From NCBI GenBank assembly GCA_017411715.1, contig JAFQPO010000001.1, forward strand, positions 89,981 to 153,980: 64,000 nucleotides of DNA, given 5' to 3'. Shown here in pieces: positions 57,023 through 64,000 of the stretch (positions are counted from its first letter, which is position 1; each line of letters begins with the position of its first letter). The position numbers were made by a program, and so were the translations under genes. The DNA comes from Bacilli bacterium (lineage in GTDB: Bacteria; Bacillota_I; Bacilli_A; ML615J-28; CAG-313). Below the pieces are notes generated by a model. The model was not told the DNA's origin and ran no database searches. It was given only the letters and a program-made list of their open reading frames with translations.

Positions 57023-57370
57023 TTAATCAACCACTATTCTCATTATATCATAATTCATATCATCACTAGTACCAGCATCTAGACTAAATGAATTTGTAAA
57101 ACCTCCAGTAAATGATTCTTCTTTTACCAAACTATAGCCTATTATTCCTTCTTCACTTGTCACTTCTTAATATATTATAAACTTACCTTCAGTTAATCTT
57201 TCATAATTTATAGCAAAATTTTTTATCAATAATACAAGAAACATTCATATCGCGACTGCCATATAAATCGTTTTTTATTATTTCAGTTTTTTTGTATTAT
57301 CAACACTACCACAAGAATACAGTGTTGATAACACAACAGTTATTAAAATAATTATAGTTTTAAATTTCAT
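57023..57370 (-). pseudogene. Decayed lipoprotein gene, relative of the one at 63787
   Basis: An ATG at 57370 after GGAGAATCGT begins a lipoprotein signal peptide (MKFKTIIILITVVLSTLYSC). The frame breaks after about 29 codons. Two frameshifts are needed to rejoin the downstream coding sequence, which also has CAA changed to TAA within FIIYQEV and an in-frame 30-base deletion. The last 60 codons match the C-terminus of the partial gene at 63787 with about a dozen mismatches in about 180 aligned bases, so the decay is recent. Confidence 0.85.
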
Positions 57371-57466
57371 ACGATTCTCCAAATATATTTTCAAATGAAG
57401 ATTATATCTAAGCAAATAAATACAAATGAAATAATACAAAGCAAAAACAATTTTCAAAGGAACTAT

Positions 57467-57991
57467 CTATGAATAAATTATATTTCCTTTCACATTTTCC
57501 GACTTAACATCTAATTTTATATCGATTTCTAAAATGAATAAATATGAAAAAGCTAAATCTTCGTAAACTCCTTGTTTTTCAATTGCTTTAATATTTACAA
57601 TTGCTTCTTCATTATAAATATCAATGTTTTCTACACTATAATTATAATGATGCCCAGCCATGAATTCATATATTATTAATGCTTTATCTTCAAAAAATGA
57701 GTCATCATAGTTTCTACATATTGTGGCGGCTTTAGAATTATAAGTTTGGCTCCCATTATCAAAGAAACCATTGTTTAACTTATTACATATTGTTTCAAAG
57801 TTCTCTTTGGAATCAATATATACTCCACCTTGACTTAATCCAAATCCAGCCTTGTCTTGAAAAACTGTTTTTCCCGTTCCTTCTGTTCCCACTGTGAATT
57901 CTTTATTGCTATCAATAACTGTATTAGAACAGCTTACTAAGCCAAAAAAAGCTAATAAAATACAAAAAAACACCGCATTTTTAATTTTCAT
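57467..57991 (-). CDS. Lipoprotein, possibly PrcB-like
   Basis: 174 residues from the ATG at 57991 (TTTGGAGG five bases upstream). Signal peptide with lipobox FGLVSC. After a Gly-rich stretch, the segment SFFEDKALIIYEFMAGHHYNYSVENIDIYNEEAIV (about residues 100-135) resembles the PrcB C-terminal domain of some lipoproteins; this is by eye only. Next to the decayed lipoprotein gene. A 16-base palindrome lies in its leader. Confidence 0.65.
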   Translation of the reverse strand: MKIKNAVFFCILLAFFGLVSCSNTVIDSNKEFTVGTEGTGKTVFQDKAGFGLSQGGVYIDSKENFETICNKLNNGFFDNGSQTYNSKAATICRNYDDSFFEDKALIIYEFMAGHHYNYSVENIDIYNEEAIVNIKAIEKQGVYEDLAFSYLFILEIDIKLDVKSENVKGNIIYS

Positions 57992-58012
57992 ATAAGCCTC
58001 CAAACCCTCTTT

Positions 58013-58028
58013 CACATAATATTATGTG
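58013..58028. promoter_or_regulatory. Palindromic operator candidate
   Basis: CACATAAT followed directly by ATTATGTG, a perfect 16-base palindrome between the extended TGC-TATAAT promoter (-10 at about 58039-58044) and the lipoprotein start. Confidence 0.5.
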
Positions 58029-58119
58029 TAATAAAGCCATATTATAGCATAACTGCCTTTTTTTACAATATCGCTTAAAATTATCCTCCCGAAACGAAAA
58101 GTGCTAATTTTTAAGTTTT

Positions 58120-59523
58120 TTACACTTTTTGTTGCTCAGCCAAATTTTTTACCCATACTTTTGACTTAATCATAAAGAATCCAATGATGCTTTTGCCAAA
58201 ATCAAGTAATTGTACTAATAAATATAATAGTACTATATTCATCATTGTAAAGTTTACAAATAGTACGGTTGCAGGAATACAAATAACCCACACATAAAAT
58301 GAATCAAATAAAAATGTCACAACTGTAACTCCGCCTGCTCTTAGTGTAAAAAAACATCCGCTATTAAAACCAAAGATTGGAATACACAGTGCAACAACTA
58401 ACATAAAGTATGTCGCAAGTAACTGTGAATTTCTTGGAACATCTTTGTAAATCATAGGTACAAAATAGGAAATACTCGCTAAGATAATTCCAGCTATAAA
58501 ACATACTATTACCGCAAATGCTAGAAGTTTTTTAGCTCCATCATACGCTTCATTTAATTTACCAGCTCCTAATGATTGACCGACAATAATTGATATTGCG
58601 GTAGCAAGTGCATTAAAAACAATAAAAAATAAATTTGTAATAGTAGATGAAATATTCATTGCTTGTAAAACATCTGTTCCTCGTTTTGAATATAAAATCA
58701 TTAACACCGTCATTCCGAGTGACCACATAAATTCATTTAAAACAAGTGGTGCACCTTTAATAACTATTCTATTTTGTAGTTCAATAGGTACCCAAATTGT
58801 TTTATAGACACCTTTAATAAAACTATATTTTTTAATCTTAATATGTGTAACAATAACGATAATCAAACATTCAACAATTCTAGCTGAAATAGTTCCTAAC
58901 GCTGCTCCCAATACACCTAGTCTAGGGCAGCCGAAATGGCCTTCAATCAATAAATAGTTAATAATAAAATTAACCCCAACCGCAGCTACTCCCGAGATGA
59001 AAGGAAGTTTCGCATCACCAATTTCTCTTAAACTACTAGCATAAATTTGAGTTATAATAAAAGGAATAATCCCTGCTAACATATAAAATAAATAGTCTTT
59101 TGCGTAAGAAAAAATTATAATTTTTTCTTCTTCTGTAGCAGGGTTAGTTAAAAAGCAATCAATGAAAAACTCATATTGTGTCGTTAATAAAATTGTCGAT
59201 ATCACCAAAACAATTAGTCCATATTGAATTTTAAAACGAAAGCAATTTCTCATTCCTTCATCATTTTTTGCTCCAAAATATTGAGCTAAGAAAATACCAG
59301 ATGCCGCGAGTCCTCCAATAATAACAATTTGTAATACAAAGTATATTTGATTGGTGACTCCGACTCCGGTCATTGCTAAATCATCATAGTTTCCAACCAT
59401 GATATTATCAAGTAAACTAACAAAAGAAGTTATGCCTTGTTGAAGCATAACTGGTAGTGCAATTAATAAAACTCTTTTATAAAATTCTTTTGTTCCAAAT
59501 AGTGATTTTAGCTTATGCTGCAT
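58120..59523 (-). CDS. MATE family efflux transporter
   Basis: 467 residues with about twelve hydrophobic helices in two halves of six. Typical N-terminal ALPVMLQQGITSFVSLLDNIMVG segment and QYFGAKND, as in NorM/DinF-like exporters, which swap sodium or protons for cationic drugs. It overlaps the acetyltransferase gene by 11 bases and is last in the trmFO-xer-dut unit. Substrate unknown. Confidence 0.92.
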   Translation of the reverse strand: MQHKLKSLFGTKEFYKRVLLIALPVMLQQGITSFVSLLDNIMVGNYDDLAMTGVGVTNQIYFVLQIVIIGGLAASGIFLAQYFGAKNDEGMRNCFRFKIQYGLIVLVISTILLTTQYEFFIDCFLTNPATEEEKIIIFSYAKDYLFYMLAGIIPFIITQIYASSLREIGDAKLPFISGVAAVGVNFIINYLLIEGHFGCPRLGVLGAALGTISARIVECLIIVIVTHIKIKKYSFIKGVYKTIWVPIELQNRIVIKGAPLVLNEFMWSLGMTVLMILYSKRGTDVLQAMNISSTITNLFFIVFNALATAISIIVGQSLGAGKLNEAYDGAKKLLAFAVIVCFIAGIILASISYFVPMIYKDVPRNSQLLATYFMLVVALCIPIFGFNSGCFFTLRAGGVTVVTFLFDSFYVWVICIPATVLFVNFTMMNIVLLYLLVQLLDFGKSIIGFFMIKSKVWVKNLAEQQKV

Positions 59524-59989
59524 TTTTCTTCTTCATGAATGTCGCAAACACTAGCCCTTCATGTTCCTCTTCTAAATCAATAATTTCAAATCCTAATGAT
59601 TTATAAAACGCAACGTTTTGTTCTTCTTGCATAATTGTATCCGCATACCACACATCAACAATTTCACCGCTTGCCATAAAATCACTTAATACTTTGTGAC
59701 CAATACCATGATGTTGGTATTCTTCAAGAATGTAGAATTGCGCGATTTTAACAATTTTAGGATCATCTAACATAAACGCAAACAATCCACCAATTATTTT
59801 TTCATCATCCATGATTTTAATATAATTACCAAATCGATAATTTATATTAAACTCCATTCTTTGTAAATCCATATTATAAGGATTAGAATCGAAATCACCA
59901 TAAATTTGTGCGTATTTTTCAAAGGCTGCTTTTTGAATTTTTAATAATTCTTTAGCATCTTTAATTTCTGCTTTCATTACTTTAATCAT
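59513..59989 (-). CDS. GNAT-family N-acetyltransferase
   Basis: 158 residues. Acetyl-CoA-binding motif A reads YILEEYQHHGIGHKVLSDFM (Q-x-x-G-x-G type), and NVAFYKSLGFEI is motif B, both diagnostic of GNAT. Substrate unknown. Starts four bases after dut, overlaps the MATE gene, and both may act on toxic amines (inference). Confidence 0.88.
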   Translation of the reverse strand: MIKVMKAEIKDAKELLKIQKAAFEKYAQIYGDFDSNPYNMDLQRMEFNINYRFGNYIKIMDDEKIIGGLFAFMLDDPKIVKIAQFYILEEYQHHGIGHKVLSDFMASGEIVDVWYADTIMQEEQNVAFYKSLGFEIIDLEEEHEGLVFATFMKKKNAA

Positions 59990-59992
59990 ACA

Positions 59993-60484
59993 TTATACTC
60001 CAGTACTTCCAACGCCACCTTGGCGTACTTTTTTTATTACTTTATCATCTTCATCAACTGTTAAATACTTTTGAAAGATTCCTTGAGCTATTGCGTCTCC
60101 TTTTTTAGCTTCAAATACATTATTGCCAATGTTACGAATAGCAATTAAGATATGGCCCTCATTCCCACTATTATTGTAGTAGTCCGCATCAATTATTCCC
60201 ACTTGATTTTTAAGAATAACATCTTTTTTAGTTCCCATACTACTTCTAATATAAATAGACAAATATTCATCATCTAACATGTAAGCTTTAATACCAGTAG
60301 GAATAATTGTTGATTCACCTGGTAAAAGTGTAATATCAATTGGGGTTGAGAAATCATAGCCAGCACTTTTTTGAGTTTTACGAACAGGCAATACAATTTG
60401 ATTATAATCTTGTTCAGTAAGATTTACATCTTTTAAAAATGTTTCTTTTGAAACTTTTTCAAATCCTCTATTTCTTATTTTCAC
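59993..60484 (-). CDS. dut: Deoxyuridine triphosphatase (dUTPase)
   Basis: 163 residues. Trimeric dUTPase motifs in order: AGYDFSTP (I), RSSMGTK (II), GIIDADYYNNSGNEG (III), GDAIAQGIFQ (IV) and GGVGSTG (V). Hydrolyses dUTP to dUMP, keeping uracil out of DNA and feeding dTMP synthesis. Begins at GTG with GGAGG eight bases upstream, overlapping the xer gene by 17 bases. Confidence 0.95.
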   Translation of the reverse strand: MKIRNRGFEKVSKETFLKDVNLTEQDYNQIVLPVRKTQKSAGYDFSTPIDITLLPGESTIIPTGIKAYMLDDEYLSIYIRSSMGTKKDVILKNQVGIIDADYYNNSGNEGHILIAIRNIGNNVFEAKKGDAIAQGIFQKYLTVDEDDKVIKKVRQGGVGSTGV

Positions 60485-61439
60485 TATTTATTCCTCCTAC
60501 TTGTCGCGGATGGCTTTCCATATACGCTCTTTTAATTTGTTCTTTTGAAACATGTGTATAAATTTGTGTAGTACTTAAATTTACATGTCCTAACATTTCT
60601 TGGACACTTCTTAAATCAGCTCCACCATCTAATAAATGGGTCGCGAAAGAATGCCTTAACATGTGCGGACTAACATGAAAATTTTCTGACGTTTTTAAAA
60701 TTATATTATCCAAAATTACTCTAACACCTCTTGGCGTTAATTCTCCACCATGATGATTTAAAAGTAAACTTTTAGGATTGTTAATTTCATTTTTTAGAAG
60801 TAGTTCAGGTCTTGCTAAATATAAATATTCTTTTAAAGCACTAATTGCTTTAGTACTCATTGGTACTAATCTTTCCTTATGACCCTTACCAAACACTTTA
60901 ACAATTTTGTTAGAAAAATCTAAATTTTCTTCTTTTAAAGCACAAAGTTCACTAACACGAAGTCCTGAGCCATACAATAGTTCTAAAATAACTAAGTCTC
61001 TTAGTCCTAAAGCCGTCTTACTTTCAATTACATTAAACATATGTTCTATTTCTTTCGGATATAAAAACTTAGGTAGTGTTTTATCAGCTTTAGGTGTTTC
61101 TACGGCCTTAAAAGGATTTTCTTTAACAAGTCCTTTTTCTAAAAAATATCGATACATTGAGCGAAGTGATGAAATCATTCTATTTATTGAAGTTTTTGAA
61201 TAGTTCTCACTAACTAAGTAAGCTAGATAGTATCTAGGTACATTTTTTACTTTATATTCTAAAATAGACCCAAAATCTTCGTTTTCAAGATATTCGCTAA
61301 ACATCTTAATATCTTTTAAATAATTTTTAATTGTATAATCTGAGGCATTACGTTCTACTTCTAAATAAACTTCAAAACGTTCAACTGCTTCAATTGCTTT
61401 TTGATCTACTACTTTTTCTTGCTTTTTAAAATTACGCAT
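60468..61439 (-). CDS. xerC: Tyrosine recombinase XerC/XerD type
   Basis: 323 residues. N-terminal SAM-like core-binding domain, then catalytic residues: Arg in GSGLRVSELCAL, Lys in FGKGHKERLVP, HMLRHSFATHLL (HxxR), LGHVNLSTTQIYTHV with the nucleophile tyrosine. Resolves chromosome dimers. Located near trmFO, as CodV/XerC of Bacillus, so XerC is preferred over XerD, but sequence alone does not separate them. AAGGAGG before the ATG. Confidence 0.88.
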   Translation of the reverse strand: MRNFKKQEKVVDQKAIEAVERFEVYLEVERNASDYTIKNYLKDIKMFSEYLENEDFGSILEYKVKNVPRYYLAYLVSENYSKTSINRMISSLRSMYRYFLEKGLVKENPFKAVETPKADKTLPKFLYPKEIEHMFNVIESKTALGLRDLVILELLYGSGLRVSELCALKEENLDFSNKIVKVFGKGHKERLVPMSTKAISALKEYLYLARPELLLKNEINNPKSLLLNHHGGELTPRGVRVILDNIILKTSENFHVSPHMLRHSFATHLLDGGADLRSVQEMLGHVNLSTTQIYTHVSKEQIKRAYMESHPRQVGGINSENKK

Positions 61440-61466
61440 ATTGCCTCCTTCCTTATTATATAGTAA

Positions 61467-62306
61467 TTAAATATAATAATCAAATCTTTGACGATTAATA
61501 AAGTATGATAGTTTATTAAATCCTAGTTCTTTAATTATTTGTAAATAATGTTCAAATTGATATTTGTAGTTTTTCTTTTCGTGACTATCTGATGCTAAAG
61601 TGATGTTTTTTCCACCGAGATTTTTATATAAATTTAAAAAATATCTTAAGTGTTCATCATTCAAAGCGCTTTGAACCTTAGTATTAATTTCTAAAGTTTT
61701 ATCTTTTTTTATTAATTCTTTAAATATTTCTTCAACAATATTTTGATAATTTTGAAGTTTTACATTTGCAAATGCTTTATATGCACTCTTGAATCCATAA
61801 TCAAAATGGCCTAAAATATCATAATTATCAAATGTTTTAACTGCCTCTAACACATTATTAAAATACAATGTTAAAAACTCATTTTCGCCTAATTTTAAGG
61901 CTACATCCGCATAATAATAGTCAACTTCTCCACTATCATGGACACTCATAATTACTTGATCAAAATTTCTACTATTAATTGTTTTATTCATTTTTTCTAT
62001 ATTTTCTTTATGATATCCTACTTCAATTCCTAAAAGAGGAGTAATATTAGGAAACTCTTTTTGTAGTTTATTTAACTCTTCTATCATCTTATCATAATCA
62101 ACAGTCCAATCACAATTTGTCCCTATAAACATATATTCAATATGTTCAGTAGTAATAAAGTATGTTTGATTATTTTTAGATGCTATTTCAAAATAATTAT
62201 GAAGAGTTTCCTCAGAATCATATGAATATTCTGAATGAACATGTAAATCATGTAATACTTTAACACTTTTAACTTGTTCTTTTTCAATTATTTTATTTAA
62301 CTTCAA
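61467..62306 (-). CDS. PHP-domain phosphoesterase (histidinol-phosphatase like)
   Basis: 279 residues. The PHP motif is [24 protein letters not shown] near residue 18, then [19 protein letters not shown] and [10 protein letters not shown], the metal-ligand series of HisK-type phosphatases. No other his gene is in the window, so the substrate may be something else. TTG start with AAAGGAG seven bases upstream, inside the trmFO end. Confidence 0.85.
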   Translation of the reverse strand: MKLNKIIEKEQVKSVKVLHDLHVHSEYSYDSEETLHNYFEIASKNNQTYFITTEHIEYMFIGTNCDWTVDYDKMIEELNKLQKEFPNITPLLGIEVGYHKENIEKMNKTINSRNFDQVIMSVHDSGEVDYYYADVALKLGENEFLTLYFNNVLEAVKTFDNYDILGHFDYGFKSAYKAFANVKLQNYQNIVEEIFKELIKKDKTLEINTKVQSALNDEHLRYFLNLYKNLGGKNITLASDSHEKKNYKYQFEHYLQIIKELGFNKLSYFINRQRFDYYI

Positions 62307-63606
62307 GATTATACTCCTTTATAATGCTAGCCATTGTTTCTAAGCCACGACTAGCATAAGCTTCTTTTCGTGCTTTTTTATATGTTCTTTCTTCTAAACT
62401 ATCAAAGATACCAAAATTAGCATTCATTGGTACAAACTCACTTTTTTCTTCACTTACATGATGTGCTAAAGCACCACTAGAAGTCTTTTTAGTAAAATCT
62501 ATCATCTCTAACCCTTCTAGCATCCTTGCCATATTAAGCCCAGCAACAAGTCCACTTGATGCGGATTCTACATAACCTTCTACCCCAGTCATTTGCCCGG
62601 CAAAGAATATATTTGGTTTATTAATCATTTGGTAATAGCAATTTAACATTCCAGGAGAATGTAAGTAAGTATTACGATGCATTACCCCATAACGTAAAAT
62701 CTTAGCTTTTTCAAGGCCTGGGATATATTTCAAAAGTTCATCTTGGGCGCCGAATTTTAAATGAGTTTGAAAACCTACTAAATTATACATTGTACCTTCA
62801 TTGTTTTCTTTACGAAGTTGGACCACCGCATAAGGATAACGACCGGTTCTTGGATCATCTAATCCAACCGGCTTCATTGGTCCAAATAACATTGTTTGTG
62901 GTCCTCTTTTAGCCATTTCTTCAATTGGCATACATCCTTCAAAAACTATTAAATCAAAATCATGTGGTACAACACATTCAGCATTTATTAAAAAGTTATA
63001 AAATTTTTCAAATTCTTCTTTATTAAAAGGACAGTTCAAATATGCGGCTTCACCTTTATTATAACGTGATGCTAAAAATACTTTATCATAATCAATCGTA
63101 TTAGCATCAACAATTGGTGCTACCGCATCAAAGAAGTATAAATGGTCATCTCCCATTAAGCTAACTATTTCCTTACTTAAAGCATCACTTGTTAAAGGTC
63201 CACTTGCGACTATAGTGTAGCCATCAGGAATTTTTGTTACTTCTTCTTGAATTATTTCAACATTTGAATTATTTTTAAGTTCTTCAGTAATATATTTAGA
63301 AAATAATTCACGATCAACTGCTAATGCGCCACCAGCTTCTACTTTAGTATGATCAGCTGCCCTAATTATTAATGAGTCTAGCATTCTCATTTCTTCTTTT
63401 AAAAGACCAACTGCATTTTTAGTGTCATTTGCGCGTAATGAATTACTGCAGATTAATTCCGCAAATCCTTCAGTTTTATGTGCAGCTGTCATCTTTTTAG
63501 GACGCATTTCATATAATTTAACTTTAATGCCACGCTTGGCAAGTTGATATGCCGCCTCGCTCCCCGCAAGACCAGCACCTATTACATTTACTACTAATTC
63601 TTTCAT
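62293..63606 (-). CDS. trmFO: Folate-dependent tRNA (uracil-5-)-methyltransferase TrmFO
   Basis: 437 residues. FAD-binding [21 protein letters not shown] at the N-terminus; typical [44 protein letters not shown]. Makes m5U54 in tRNA using methylene-THF. Start moved to the ATG at 63606, which has AAGG before it and begins the family N-terminus; the longer frame to 63660 covers the promoter. Confidence 0.96.
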   Translation of the reverse strand: MKELVVNVIGAGLAGSEAAYQLAKRGIKVKLYEMRPKKMTAAHKTEGFAELICSNSLRANDTKNAVGLLKEEMRMLDSLIIRAADHTKVEAGGALAVDRELFSKYITEELKNNSNVEIIQEEVTKIPDGYTIVASGPLTSDALSKEIVSLMGDDHLYFFDAVAPIVDANTIDYDKVFLASRYNKGEAAYLNCPFNKEEFEKFYNFLINAECVVPHDFDLIVFEGCMPIEEMAKRGPQTMLFGPMKPVGLDDPRTGRYPYAVVQLRKENNEGTMYNLVGFQTHLKFGAQDELLKYIPGLEKAKILRYGVMHRNTYLHSPGMLNCYYQMINKPNIFFAGQMTGVEGYVESASSGLVAGLNMARMLEGLEMIDFTKKTSSGALAHHVSEEKSEFVPMNANFGIFDSLEERTYKKARKEAYASRGLETMASIIKEYNLEVK

Positions 63607-63628
63607 ATCAATACCTTCTTGTTTATTT

Positions 63629-63657
63629 ATTATACCACAATCATTCTTAAATTTCCA
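63629..63657 (-). promoter_or_regulatory. Promoter of the trmFO unit
   Basis: TGG-TATAAT (-10 at 63629-63634) with a weak TGGAAA 17 bases upstream. Confidence 0.55.
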
Positions 63658-63702
63658 CAAACATACAAAAAGCCAAAATGACTTATATAAAATTTAAATA
63701 AT

Positions 63703-63734
63703 TAAAAAGGGAGAGAAAAATAATCTCCCCCCTT
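63703..63734 (-). terminator. Terminator of the right-edge lipoprotein-family gene
   Basis: GGGAGA (63709-63714) pairs with TCTCCC (63724-63729) in an AAGG...CCTT setting. A TTTTTAATT tract follows on the minus strand. Confidence 0.7.
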
Positions 63735-63786
63735 ACTTTAACATTAATTAATAGTGATTTTCAAAATTTAAAACAAAAATAAGTCA

Positions 63787-64000
63787 TCAATCTACCACTA
63801 TTCTCATGATATCATAATTCATATCATCACTAGTACTTGCATCTATATATCCTATATAATAACTACCAGCTTCTAGACTAAATGAATCTGTAAAATCTCC
63901 AGTAAATGATTCTTCTTTTACTAAACTATAGCTTATTATTCCTTCTTCATTTATTACTTCTTGATATATTATAAACTTACCTTCAGTTAATCCTTCTATA
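63787..64000 (-). CDS. C-terminus of a lipoprotein-family protein (partial, right edge)
   Basis: The last 70 codons of a gene entering from the right edge, ending in TGA. The product ends GYIDASTSDDMNYDIMRIVVD. It is beta-rich and has no recognised domain. The decayed copy at 57023-57370 shows the family has a lipoprotein signal peptide. This copy keeps the 30 bases (around SYYIGYIDAS) missing from the decayed one. Confidence 0.8.
   Translation of the reverse strand, partial: IEGLTEGKFIIYQEVINEEGIISYSLVKEESFTGDFTDSFSLEAGSYYIGYIDASTSDDMNYDIMRIVVD

Noticed and set aside
58090..58130. Hairpin at the end of the MATE gene as a terminator
   Set aside because: AAAAGTG/CACTTTT is AT-rich with a long loop and no T-tract after it; not strong enough to report.
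1..64000. Mycoplasma-type code (TGA as tryptophan)
   Set aside because: TGA ends several genes (for example the first chromate transporter and the gene at 63787), and tryptophans are TGG.
1..64000. tRNA, rRNA, IS elements, prophage or origin of replication
   Set aside because: No cloverleaf, transposase, integrase other than Xer, or DnaA-box cluster was recognised by eye.

Overview
This window reads as the chromosome of a strongly AT-rich, low-GC Gram-positive bacterium of the class Bacilli. It resembles the uncultured gut lineages near Erysipelotrichales, RF39 and Acholeplasma, but sequence alone cannot place it more finely. The grounds are the gene content (trigger factor-ClpX-Lon, infC-rpmI-rplT, rpsB-tsf-pyrH-frr, uppS-cdsA-dxr-rseP-proS, trmFO-xer), strong GGAGG-type ribosome sites and sigma-A style promoters. 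Homologues of SpoIIID, a SpoIIQ-like LytM protein and a DUF1146 (YwzB) protein point to a sporulating or formerly sporulating ancestor. TGA is used as a stop, so this is not a Mycoplasma-code organism. No tRNA, rRNA, CRISPR array, IS element or prophage was seen. Almost all genes are on the minus strand, with a few short plus-strand islands.

Layout. 1-10.4 kb: an ABC exporter (ATPase plus 570-aa permease) directly followed by a 2,013-aa extracellular Ig-like/beta-helix protein and a truncated secreted protein full of GLUG-like repeats. 10.6-13.2 kb: an XRE-TPR regulator divergent from a pair of half-size chromate transporters, with inverted repeats between them. 13.2-22.5 kb: small stress genes (a lipoprotein, free-Met-sulfoxide reductase), then YgjP-like peptidase, guanylate kinase, Lon, ClpX and trigger factor, then an epimerase, a prepilin peptidase lacking a normal start codon, and an unknown gene. 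22.5-26.6 kb: trmN6, leuS and a membrane protein. 26.7-31 kb: a secreted purple-acid-phosphatase-like enzyme (plus strand) and a PP2C phosphatase with a membrane/helical-repeat partner. 31.1-32.5 kb: rplT, rpmI and infC, where infC probably starts at AUC behind an attenuator leader.

32.5-35.3 kb: an unrecognised four-gene unit (secreted beta-rich protein, membrane-anchored protein, small ABC ATPase, permease), one of the best candidates for something undescribed. 35.4-41 kb: pepP, a MarR regulator fused to a Lys/Glu repeat, acpP, tex and a CinA C-domain protein. 41.2-45.7 kb: YigZ, a DUF1295 enzyme, SpoIIID, the tRNA wobble-modification pair YtqA/YtqB, the SpoIIQ-like protein and DUF1146. 45.7-56.9 kb: proS (without its editing insertion), a long rseP, dxr, cdsA, uppS, a zinc ribbon-TIR-like-membrane-LRR protein at the head of that unit, then frr, pyrH, tsf and rpsB. 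57-64 kb: a decayed lipoprotein gene and an intact-looking relative cut by the right edge. They flank a lipoprotein, a MATE exporter, an acetyltransferase, dut, xer, a PHP phosphoesterase and trmFO.

How they work together. Most of the window is housekeeping: translation, protein quality control, envelope lipid and isoprenoid synthesis, and tRNA modification. Accessory modules with envelope or surface roles are slotted between these blocks. Several start sites were moved from the longest reading frame to an internal start with a good ribosome site, as stated in the entries. Functions are assigned from motifs read by eye; no database search was run.
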